A program made the position numbers and the translations under genes. Shown piece after piece: positions 1 to 7,900 of a DNA stretch of 64,000 nt. Position 1 is the first letter of the stretch. Every line of letters starts with the position of its first letter. The DNA is taken from NCBI RefSeq assembly GCF_036173125.1, contig NZ_CP108054.1:5919001-5983000 (forward strand). The letters run 5' to 3'. The stretch is from Streptomyces sp. NBC_00286. Its GTDB lineage: Bacteria; Actinomycetota; Actinomycetes; Streptomycetales; Streptomycetaceae. The notes below the pieces were generated by a model, which was given only the letters and a program-made list of their open reading frames with translations, was not told the origin of the DNA and searched no databases.

Positions 1-1
1 C

Positions 2-196
2 GCCCTCTACGAGGCGAAGGCGCCTCGTTGGACGAGACCGGTGTACGTCCCTGACGCTCCAACTCGGGTGTGTGCAGCAAACGGTGGCGCGCTGCTGGTC
101 CTGGCGTTGTGTTTGCGGGATTACCGCAGGGCAGCAGCTGATGGCTCTGCCGTGTACGCGCAAGTGGTCAAGGCGCCCGGTCCGCGTCGGGACTGA
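2..196 (+). CDS. 3' end of an unrecognised protein (partial)
   Basis: The second frame is open from the left edge to a TGA at 194-196, giving 64 residues of a protein that begins before the window. Its codons look used (TAC, GTC, GAC, CTG) and it contains a hydrophobic stretch (GALLVLALCLRDYRRAAA) that could be a helix. No start codon is available here and no family is recognised. An intact upstream part would confirm it as a gene end rather than chance reading. Confidence 0.5.
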   Translation, partial: ALYEAKAPRWTRPVYVPDAPTRVCAANGGALLVLALCLRDYRRAAADGSAVYAQVVKAPGPRRD

Positions 197-259
197 GGGC
201 CATTGGCTGAAGTGCGACGGGACTCGACGGGTCCATCGGTGCAGCTGAGGCATGCGGGC

Positions 260-484
260 TCAGTCGTGCGGAACTTCCTCGACTACGGTCTCCCCGAAGC
301 GCCACGAGCCCCGGTTGCCCGCCGCCTCCGCACGCAGCGCCATCTCCCAGGCGATCAGAGAGGCCCGGTGCTGCGATACGTCCGGGTACTCCTCGGGGCG
401 CACCGTGATGTAGTCGCGACGGTCGGCGGGGAACGCATCCGCCGAGGCCGCAACATCATGATGCCGTTGGGGAGTCCGAGGCAT
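260..484 (-). CDS. possible small or decayed ORF
   Basis: The minus strand reads 74 codons ending in VVEEVPHD. The second half (residues about 24-74, starting DYITVRPEEYPDV) looks like ordinary protein with few rare codons, whereas the first 20 residues do not. There is no convincing ribosome site before the ATG, so this may be the tail of a larger decayed gene. The rest of 197-573 shows nothing else that can be supported. No function is proposed. Confidence 0.25.
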   Translation of the reverse strand: MPRTPQRHHDVAASADAFPADRRDYITVRPEEYPDVSQHRASLIAWEMALRAEAAGNRGSWRFGETVVEEVPHD

Positions 485-573
485 TCGGCTCTGTGACCGA
501 TCTGTTGGATCATGGAGAAGGCCGGTCGCGGCCGGTGCCCAGCTGGCTCAACCGACCGCGGAGGCGTGCCCGC

Positions 574-1617
574 TCAGCGGTTCACGGACTGGATCTCCTG
601 GACGATGACGGCCTGTTCGTTGCCGAACTCGCCGTTGGGGAGGTCCCCGCCTGCGCCGCCGGTGCCGACCCAGTCGACTTCCCACGTGATGGTCGCCTGG
701 AGCTTGAAGGTGCCGTCGCCGGAGGAGCGGAGGTACTTGAGGCCGCAGGGCGGGGTTTGGTCTGCCTTGCCCTTGGCGTACGGCTCACCGATCGAGCCGT
801 CGTCGTTGATCGCGCACTCGCCGGAAGCGGGGTAGGTCTCGGCGTCCTCGGTGCCCGGCTCCAGCCTGAGGGAGACCGGCTTGGCAGTGGTGGTCGCCTG
901 GATGTTGAGTCCGCCGACGTTGAGCTGGGCGGTGACGTCGACCTCCTTGAACGTGGCCTTGTCCAGCCAGGCCCACGTCGGCAGGTTCACCTTGGTGTTC
1001 TCCTCGGGCGCGAGCGTGACCTCGGTCTCGGGGAGTTCGAGACGGTTGTAGGCGAGCTCGGCGAGGATCTCCGGGGTAACGGCGTTCGGGACGCCTGGAT
1101 CGTCGCCGTTCTCGACCCAGAACGGCTGCTCGTCACATGCCTGGGCTTCCGGCTCCATCCAGCGGTCCTCGTCACGAACTGCGACCCACCAGTTGCCCTC
1201 GTCCGCCTTGTCCTTGTTGTAGTTCTTGTACTCGCCGTCCTTGTACTTGTCCCGGAACTGGCCGACAGACGTCTTGGCGTAGCTGTCCTGGCCGGGGGCG
1301 TTGACCGTCTCGTTGTAGCCGTCCTCGACGGACTTCCCGAACTGGTCCGGCGTACGGGGCTCGTACCAGCAGGCGGGCGGGGTCCAGTCGCCGACGGGCT
1401 GCACGTTGCCGGCTTTGCCGCTGCCGCCTCCGGTGTGGCCGGAGTACGTAACGAGGGACTCGATGGCGCCGCCGCTCTGTCGACCGCTGGTCCGAGCATT
1501 GCCTCCCTGCGCGCTGCCGCCGCCCTTGTCCGCGAATGCGTTGCCGGGAGTCAGTGCCAACGTGGTGGCAACCACCCCCGTAACGAGCCACCACTTCCGC
1601 GCTGTCACGGAGCGCAC
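574..1617 (-). CDS. secreted protein of unknown function, paralogue of 31006-32085
   Basis: A 347-residue protein with a Sec signal peptide (basic ARK, hydrophobic WLVTGVVATTLALT, then AFA before DKGG). The mature part has a Gly/Ser-rich linker and then a Trp- and Tyr-rich domain with CWYEP near residue 82. The last ~130 residues (TWAWLDKATFKEV, LEPGTEDAETYPASGEC, INDDGSIG, TPPCGLKYLR, GGDLPNGEF, VQEIQSVNR) match the 31006-32085 protein almost motif for motif. The GTG start follows AGAGGGGGA and lies 13 bases inside the upstream lipoprotein gene, so the two are translationally coupled. A GTG nine bases later is an alternative start. No known domain is recognised; it probably acts outside the membrane with its lipoprotein partner. 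Confidence 0.8.
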   Translation of the reverse strand: MRSVTARKWWLVTGVVATTLALTPGNAFADKGGGSAQGGNARTSGRQSGGAIESLVTYSGHTGGGSGKAGNVQPVGDWTPPACWYEPRTPDQFGKSVEDGYNETVNAPGQDSYAKTSVGQFRDKYKDGEYKNYNKDKADEGNWWVAVRDEDRWMEPEAQACDEQPFWVENGDDPGVPNAVTPEILAELAYNRLELPETEVTLAPEENTKVNLPTWAWLDKATFKEVDVTAQLNVGGLNIQATTTAKPVSLRLEPGTEDAETYPASGECAINDDGSIGEPYAKGKADQTPPCGLKYLRSSGDGTFKLQATITWEVDWVGTGGAGGDLPNGEFGNEQAVIVQEIQSVNR

Positions 1618-2261
1618 TTCGCGTTCCCCCTCTCCGAGAGCAGACTCGTGGTCTGCCAGATGCCCCGCTCGTTCTTCTGCACGCGCGCGTTGTAGGTGAC
1701 ATACGAGTTCTTCGTCACGGTCGTCTCGTCGGCCTTGTTGGTCTTACGGTCCTTGTCGTAGGCCTTGCTCTCGTCGGAGCAGTACGCGAGGGCCGCCGTG
1801 TCCTTGTCGAAGACCTCGAGCTCGGGATTGAAGTAGCGAGTCTTTCCGGTGATCGACTTGCCGTCGGTTTTGTAGCCCTGGACCCACTGAACGGCGTCGA
1901 CCAGGGCTTCATCGGCGTAATAGAACTTCAGCGCCGCGGACTCCGGATCGCCGGCCGTGATGGCCGCGTCCGTGGCGTTGATGCGTTCGCTGACGTCGGT
2001 GAGTACCGCGTCCTTCGTGGAGTCGCCCGTCTTCCAGCTCTCGAAGACGTTCGTGACGTCTTTGGGGAGGACGACCTCGGGCCGCTCGGCGGAATCCGAC
2101 GCACTCGCACTCGGCGAAGGCGACTCCTCGGAACCCCCTTGATCGGCCCCTGCGATCTGGTCGTTGTCGCTGGACTTGTCGTCCCCGCTGCCGCAGGCCG
2201 TCAGCAGCAGGGCTGCGGTTGCGGCGAGCGCGGCAGCAACGGGCAAAGGGCGGCGCTTCAC
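1605..2261 (-). CDS. lipoprotein, partner of the secreted protein gene
   Basis: A 218-residue lipoprotein. The longest frame begins 72 bases earlier, but the GTG at 2261 has GGGGAG six bases upstream and starts directly on the signal peptide (VKRRPLPVAAALAATAALLLTACGSG), so it is preferred. The LTAC lipobox predicts lipid attachment, followed by an acidic Ser/Asp linker and a ~160-residue domain with ALAYCSDES and a conserved-looking end. It resembles the 32085-32738 lipoprotein in its leader, in the phrases PxVxLPKD and RYFNP/RYYDE, and in position before a secreted protein. The function is unknown; a structural or substrate-binding role beside the secreted partner is inference. Confidence 0.82.
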   Translation of the reverse strand: MKRRPLPVAAALAATAALLLTACGSGDDKSSDNDQIAGADQGGSEESPSPSASASDSAERPEVVLPKDVTNVFESWKTGDSTKDAVLTDVSERINATDAAITAGDPESAALKFYYADEALVDAVQWVQGYKTDGKSITGKTRYFNPELEVFDKDTAALAYCSDESKAYDKDRKTNKADETTVTKNSYVTYNARVQKNERGIWQTTSLLSERGNAKCAP

Positions 2262-2420
2262 TGTGGACTCCCCGTGTGACAAAGGTTCGGTCAAGGGCAA
2301 CGACGGTATCTGCGGGGCGAGTGGTTTCGCCACAGCGAACTTCCTTGCATGACTGGGCAGATGGGAGGAAAACGGGGTAAGTCGAAGGTGCTTGTGGCCC
2401 GATCGTGTCTGGGCATGCGA

Positions 2421-2455
2421 CGGCCCCGAACGCTGGCAGGCGGCGTTCGGGGCCG
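2421..2455 (-). terminator. 13-bp perfect hairpin after 2582-3240 genes
   Basis: CGGCCCCGAACGC and GCGTTCGGGGCCG pair perfectly around a 9-base loop. The hairpin sits downstream of the minus-strand 3240-2582 genes and upstream of the lipoprotein start at 2261, which fits a rho-independent-like Streptomyces terminator without a U tract. Confidence 0.65.
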
Positions 2456-2528
2456 GTGTGGGTGTTATGTGCCGGGATTCAGGCGTTGCTTGCGCGACGA
2501 GGGTTCCGTAGCGGCGTGAGGCGGCCGT

Positions 2529-2639
2529 TCAGATCTGGAACTCCTCGAAGGGGAACGCGGGTTGGATCCGGATCTCGGTCTTCAGCAGGTCGCCAGGGTC
2601 GCGTTGTGTTCTCCCGTTCGGCAGCGCGGGCATTCGCAT
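2529..2639 (-). CDS. 36-codon ORF overlapping the end of 2582-2947, or its frameshifted tail
   Basis: A frame offset from the 2582-2947 gene runs from ATG 2639 to TGA 2529-2531 and ends GDLLKTEIRIQPAFPFEEFQI, which reads like a real protein C-terminus. It could be a small overlapping gene, or the true end of the upstream protein if a one-base slip occurred near 2590-2620. There is no clear ribosome site of its own. Confidence 0.3.
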   Translation of the reverse strand: MRMPALPNGRTQRDPGDLLKTEIRIQPAFPFEEFQI

Positions 2640-2947
2640 GGCGGGTATGCCGACGTGCTCGCTACGGGCTCGGTGCGGCCACCGGCCAGAACCTCGACCT
2701 TGCCGCGCTCCTCAGTCACGGCGCCTTGGGCGTTGACCTTGTAGACGCGGAGGGTGAGGCGGGAGCGCTGGCGAGGAGTCTCCGGGGGGTCCAGCGGGTC
2801 GGTCATGGGTGGGTAGTGGTCGGCGCACTCGGTGCACGCGTACACGTTGAAGCCGGGGCCCGTTGCTGCGTGTACCTCGTGGACCAGGACCGGGGTGTTG
2901 GTGGTGCGGTGGCAGCGGGCGCACATCCGCACGGCGGGGCGCGTCAT
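2582..2947 (-). CDS. small Cys-rich, probably zinc-binding protein
   Basis: A 121-residue protein with CARC near the N-terminus, a second pair in ACTEC around residue 37, and CECPRC near the C-terminus, spaced as in zinc ribbons. Its ATG overlaps the stop of the upstream 2944-3240 gene by four bases, so both are read from one message. It lies divergently from a short GntR regulator, an arrangement often met in Streptomyces accessory DNA. The C-terminus may be altered (see 2529-2639). Function unknown; nucleic-acid or protein binding is a guess from the Cys pairs. Confidence 0.6.
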   Translation of the reverse strand: MTRPAVRMCARCHRTTNTPVLVHEVHAATGPGFNVYACTECADHYPPMTDPLDPPETPRQRSRLTLRVYKVNAQGAVTEERGKVEVLAGGRTEPVASTSAYPPCECPRCRTGEHNATLATC

Positions 2948-3240
2948 CGGGTGGCCGCCGGTACGCGGATGCCGTGGATGTGGGTGGGGCCGACGTCGAT
3001 GCCGAGGGTGGCGAGGTAGAGGGCGCGGCGGCGTTCGCGTTGGCGGCGGTGTTCGGCAGCGTCCAGCACGTAAGGGCGTACGAGACGGGATGTGCTGCCG
3101 CCGAGAAGGTTGGCGAACCGCGGCGGCGGGGCCGGTGCGTACCGCAGCGGCGGCACCGAGCCGAGGCGGTGGCGGCCTCGGGGGCGTGGGGTGCAGATGC
3201 TCAGCATCCAGGCGAGCAGTCGAAGAGTAAGGTCCAGCAT
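2944..3240 (-). CDS. short N-terminally hydrophobic protein, unknown
   Basis: A 98-residue product. The frame is open from 3333, but the ATG at 3240 is preceded by AGGAG with eight-base spacing and begins on a hydrophobic helix (MLDLTLRLLAWMLSIC), so this start is chosen. The remainder is basic and Pro/Arg rich (PLRYAPAPPPRFANLL, RRQRERRRALYLATLG). One membrane anchor with a cytoplasmic basic tail is the visible picture. It is first gene of a two-gene operon with the Cys-rich protein and divergent from the GntR gene, which may regulate it. Confidence 0.6.
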   Translation of the reverse strand: MLDLTLRLLAWMLSICTPRPRGRHRLGSVPPLRYAPAPPPRFANLLGGSTSRLVRPYVLDAAEHRRQRERRRALYLATLGIDVGPTHIHGIRVPAATR

Positions 3241-3404
3241 GCTGGCGCTCCTATTCAGCGTCGGCCATGCCCCGGGACGGCTTGCCTCCGTCGCCGGGGT
3301 CTCGTTCAGTAACCAGCACGATACAGGGTGCACATGAGTGGTGTATAGCGGTTAGCCGCACTCCAAGGAGCCATGTAGTTACGTGCTGTCGTACGTTGTT
3401 CGAT

Positions 3405-3692
3405 ATGACAGGAGAGTCAGGGCAGTCGCCGATCGACCCGACGAAGATTGCCTACGTCTACATGCAGATGGCGGACCACATCGCGGCCCGCATCGCGTCG
3501 GGGGAGCTGCGACCTGGTGCGCGGCTGCCGGGCGAGCGCGACCTTGCCGCCGAGTACGGGGTGGCGCACCTGACCGCTCGCCGCGCCACCCGCGAACTCC
3601 GCGACCGCGGCCTCGTCGTCACGCTCCCCGCGAAGGGCACCTTCGTCGCGTATCCGGACGCGGGCGAGCCCGCCGACGACAGCGAGGAGTAA
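3405..3692 (+). CDS. short GntR-family winged-helix regulator
   Basis: 95 residues holding little more than a GntR winged helix: YVYMQMADHIAARIASGEL, LPGERDLAAEYGVAHLTARR (recognition helix) and a wing ending KGTFVAYP. There is no ligand-binding domain, so it is a DNA-binding-only member as found in Streptomyces plasmids and accessory loci. The ATG at 3405 is chosen because residue 1 then sits just ahead of the domain; an in-frame opening from 3267 gives an implausible extension. Divergent orientation to 3240-2582 suggests it controls that pair and itself. Confidence 0.8.
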   Translation: MTGESGQSPIDPTKIAYVYMQMADHIAARIASGELRPGARLPGERDLAAEYGVAHLTARRATRELRDRGLVVTLPAKGTFVAYPDAGEPADDSEE

Positions 3693-3761
3693 CGGCGTCG
3701 CCCGCCCCGGCGTTCCTCCGTCACGCTGCTTCGACGTGGACGTCGCCCGTATTCAGCACGC

Positions 3762-4067
3762 CTACGTCTCTTCACCGTAGAAGAGGTTGAGAGCGGCTTC
3801 GACGTCGCGTCGCTCCTGCTCTGTCAACTCCTCTGTGGTGAGGCCTGGTTCGGGAGGAAGGGCTGCCGCTTCTGCCTCCGCCTCGGCGATGAGGGCATCG
3901 AGCCCGGCGAACTGTTCCTCGATGGCTTCGGTCTCGGCCATCTGCCGTGTCGCCGCGTGCACGACGTACGCGGAGACGTCCATGCCTGCCCGCTCCGCGT
4001 GCCGCCTGATGCGCTCGACCTGCTCCTGCTCAAGGCTGATGGCGATCCTGGTTTTGGTCCTGGCCAT
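3762..4067 (-). CDS. ribbon-helix-helix antitoxin-like protein without partner
   Basis: 101 residues. The N-terminus (TKTRIAISLEQEQVERIRRHAERAGMDVS) has the strand-helix-helix pattern of CopG/MetJ-like DNA-binding antitoxins; the rest is an acidic helical tail (DALIAEAEAEAAALPPEP) of the kind that wraps a toxin. The ATG at 4067 starts the domain directly, with no good ribosome site, so the message could be leaderless. In a toxin-antitoxin pair the toxin would follow downstream on this strand, but that space is only the convergent GntR gene. It is therefore an orphan antitoxin or a stand-alone regulator. Confidence 0.6.
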   Translation of the reverse strand: MARTKTRIAISLEQEQVERIRRHAERAGMDVSAYVVHAATRQMAETEAIEEQFAGLDALIAEAEAEAAALPPEPGLTTEELTEQERRDVEAALNLFYGEET

Positions 4068-4153
4068 GAGAAGAGTGTGCCGCCGCGGCCAGGAGTACGC
4101 GCCCTCGTACGCTTGACGCACACCAGCTCGCACCGGAACCGGGGGAGAACGGC

Positions 4154-4801
4154 ATGGCCCGCTACATGGAGGCGCTCACGATCGAGCGCGGTGGTTTTCG
4201 GATCAAGGTGCCGGAGTCCTGGTGGGAGTTCGATGTGCGGCCCGAGTCGCGGGACGACTCCATACGCAGGATGGTGAGCGAACGGGTACGGGAACGCCCG
4301 GAGTTGGCCAAGTACCGGGACACGTACACCGCCTTCCTGCAGAAGTCCGCGGCCGACGCCTGGAAGTCGGGCGCGCTGTACTGCGGTTGCATGGCGGAGA
4401 GCTTCGGCGGGGACACGCCGATCACCGGGTCGATCACCGTCTCGCTCGTCGGCGGGCGTACGCAGGCCGGTGAGCCGCTCTCCACCGACCCGCAATTCAT
4501 GGCCGGCCAACTCGCCGTGCGCGAGGCCAAGAAGGAGGGCGACGCGTGGCGGAAGGTCACGACCGTCGACATCCCGGGCGTCGGGCCGGCGGCGCGTACG
4601 TACGGCATCGAGGACATCCCGGTCCCCGGCGACAGCCTCAACCGCACCAGTCGTGCCGTACTCATGCAAACGTTCATCCCCGTGCCCGGCCAGGAGGGCA
4701 AGGTCGCCCTCATCGCCGGAAGCAGCCAAGTCCTCGACCTCGCGGACTCCTTCTTCGACATCTTCGACGCGATCACGTCTACGTTCCGTTTCGCGGAGTA
4801 G
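4154..4801 (+). CDS. unknown protein of the 26840/27025 family, upstream of the RHS toxin
   Basis: 215 residues, soluble, no signal peptide. GGGGGAG precedes the ATG. It opens with FRIKVPESWWEFDV and ends with a domain (TFIPVPG, VALIAG, FFDIFDAITSTFRFAE) that matches the truncated product at 26840-27028 (HVPVPG, LLLTFS, LFDAITGSLTW). The 27025-27627 protein has a similar layout. Both loci stand next to WXG/type VII-like genes, so a link with type VII export, perhaps as a chaperone-like or accessory factor, is reasonable inference. No Pfam-type domain is recognised. Confidence 0.7.
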   Translation: MARYMEALTIERGGFRIKVPESWWEFDVRPESRDDSIRRMVSERVRERPELAKYRDTYTAFLQKSAADAWKSGALYCGCMAESFGGDTPITGSITVSLVGGRTQAGEPLSTDPQFMAGQLAVREAKKEGDAWRKVTTVDIPGVGPAARTYGIEDIPVPGDSLNRTSRAVLMQTFIPVPGQEGKVALIAGSSQVLDLADSFFDIFDAITSTFRFAE

Positions 4802-4931
4802 GACCGGTGCCAGTGCCGGGGCCTCGCCTGCCCCCGCGTCCCCTTGCGGCCTTCACATCGAACGCTCGTACCCGCTAACTTCACTTGTGCGTATGCGTGG
4901 TTGACGGGGTTGGTGTGACGGGGGTTGTGGC

Positions 4932-7900
4932 GTGGCGGGCTTTCGGCCGACGGACTGGCATGTGCTGGACCTGGACAAGGACCCGACGCCGGGGGATCCG
5001 GACCGGGTCAAGTCGCTGGCCCGGCAGCTGCATGAGTTCGCCGATGACGTGCAGGACGCGCTGCGTCTGGTGAAGGGGATGGCAGATGAGGATGCCGTCC
5101 TGTCGATGGTGGGCAAGACCGCGGATGTCTTCCGCGATGAGTTCTCCGGTGTTCCGAAGAACCTGAAGAAGTTGAAGAAGTCCTACGACTTGGCGGGCGA
5201 TGCGCTGGCTGCGTATTGGCCGAAGTTAGAGCGTGCGCAGGCGCTGGCGGACAAGGCGCTGGTCAAGGGGCGGGAGGCGCAGGCGGATCTGGCCTCGGCC
5301 AAGTCCCGTCTGTCGACGGCGGATTCGTGGGTGACGCGGGCGACCAAGGAGGCGGACAAGTACAAGGACGATCCCGGTTCGGCGGGCAAGGACGTCCCGA
5401 AGCCGGACGAGTCCAAGGTGCGTGCCGCGACGCGGGATGCGACGAACGCCAAGTCGGCGCAGACTGCGGCCCAGTCGGATGTCAGCGCCGCGCAGAGCGC
5501 GTTGGATGCGGCGAAGAAGATGGCCGCGGACGCCCGGCAGATGCGCGAGGAGGCGGCGCGGGAGGCGAAGAACAAGCTGGAGGAGGCTTCTGAGGCGGGG
5601 ATCCAGAACCGGGCCTGGTACGAGGAGGTCGGCGACTGGGTCTCCGACAACTGGGACACCATCGTCGAAGTCTGCAAGGTCGTTGTCGCGGTGTTGGGCA
5701 TCATTGCGATGATCATCGGCGGGCCGATCCTGGGTGCGATCGTGCTCGTCGCCGCGCTGGTCGTGCTGGCCGACACGCTCAACAGGTACGCCAAGGGACA
5801 AGCCTCACTATGGGATGTGGCGTTCGCGGCGCTGGACTGCATACCTGGGATGAAGGGCCTGACCACCCTTGGCGGCCTGGCCAAGGGGCTGAAGTCCGCT
5901 GGCGCCATGGGCCTCAAGGGCATGGCCAAGAGCTTGGGCGGCCTGACGAAGAACGCCAAGACGGCCATCGCTGACGGGGCCAAGGGCGCCTACAACCGGC
6001 TCAAGACCAAGATCAAGGGCTGTGGCGACCCTGTTGATCCAGCCACGGGGTGGATGTTTCTGGATGGGACCGACATCACGCTGCCAGGCGCTCTCCCGCT
6101 GACCTTCACACGGCGGGCCGCTTCCGGTTACCGCTGCGGTTGGTGGTTCGGCCCCACCTGGGCCTCCACCATCGACCAGCGCCTCGAAGTCGAAGAGGAC
6201 GGCATCGTCTTCGTCACCGAGGACGGAATGCTGCTCGCCTATCCACACCCCGAAGCACCGGGCCTCCGGGTCTTGCCCGAGGTTGGCCCCCGCTGGCCCT
6301 TGTTCCGCCTGGGCGACGGCAGTTACCGCGTCGACGACCCGCTCACCGGCCACGCCCGTCATTTCGCCCGGCCCACCGACGGACTGGCCCCGCTCACCCG
6401 CTTCGCCGACCGCAACGGCAACACAATCGACTTCGACTACGACGAGCACGGTGTCCCTCTCGCCATTCGCCACTCAGGCGGCTACCACCTCAAACTCACC
6501 ACCTACGAGGGCCGAGTCACCACGCTGAGCATGACCGGAGCGGCTGATGACGGCTCGGACGCCGTCATCAAGCAGTACGGCTACACCGATGGCAACCTCG
6601 TCTCGGTCACCAACTCCTCTGGTTTGCCACTGGAGTTCACCTATGACGAGCGGCTTCGCATCACGTCCTGGACGGACACCAATCGCCGTCGTTACGACTA
6701 CACCTACGATGCCCAGGACCGCTGCATTGCGCAGGGCGGTGAAGCCGGGCACATGGTCAACACCTTTGCTTACGAAGTCGTCGATCCTGCTTGGCCCGGA
6801 TGCCACGTCACGGAGATCACCACAGCAGAGGAAGCCACATCCCGCTTCGTCATCAACGACAACTGTCAGGTTGTCGCCGAAATCGACCCCCTGGGAGGTG
6901 TGGTCCGCACCGCCTACGACGCTCATCACCACCTGATCTCTTTGACGGATCAGCTAGGGCACACCACCAGCGCCGTGAACAACGAGCTGGGACAGCCCAC
7001 AGAGGTGACCCGGCCGGACGGCACGGTCGTCCGCTTCACCTACGGAGACTTCAACCTCACCACGGCGATCAACCTTCCGGACGGAACGATCTGGAGATAC
7101 GCCTACGACGAACGCGGTAACTGCACTGCGGCAATCGCCCCGGATGGAGGGATCTCCCGCAGCACGTACACCCCGGAGGGACATGCCATCGCCGTCAGTG
7201 ATGCCCTGGGGCATACCACCGCCGTGGTGTGCAATCCCGCGGGCCTGCCCCTGAAGGTCACCGACCCAATGGGTGCCGAGACGACCTGGCAACGCGACAC
7301 GTACGGCCGACCCGTCGCCGTGACCGATCCTCTGGGACACACCACCCGCTTCACCTGGTCGCCCGAAGGCCGACTCATCGGCCGCACCACACCTGACGGA
7401 GCGACGGAGGCGTGGAGCTACGACGGCGAAGGCAACTGCACCAGCTATACAGATCAGTTGGGGCAGGTCTCCCACTTCGAGTACACCCACTTCGACCTGC
7501 TCGCGGCCCGCAGCGGCCCTGGTGGAGCCCGTTCCGAGTTCCAATACGACGCGTCTTTGAGGCTTATTGGCGTCACCAACCCGGAGGGGATGACGTGGAA
7601 TTACGAATACGACGCTGCTGGACGCCTGACAGCTGAAACGGACTTCGACGACCGTACGCTCACCTACGCGCACGACGCAGCTGGCCGAGTTGCCTCCCGC
7701 ACCAACGCAGTCGGTCAAACCGTCACATTCGAACACGACGCGTTCGGCCAGATCATCCGCAAGAACGTCGCCGGAGCGGTCACGAGTTACGCCTACAACC
7801 TGCACGGTCGACTGACCAGAGCCACAACCGACTCGGATTCCGAAATCCTTCTGCGATACGACCGCGTGGGCCGTCCCGTCTCGGAGACGATCAACGGTCG

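Noticed and set aside
493..1695. A 400-codon open frame on the plus strand opposite the secreted protein gene
   Set aside because: It is antisense to a gene with a clear signal peptide and a paralogue; its Val/Leu/Gly/Arg-rich sequence is the usual GC-skew shadow.
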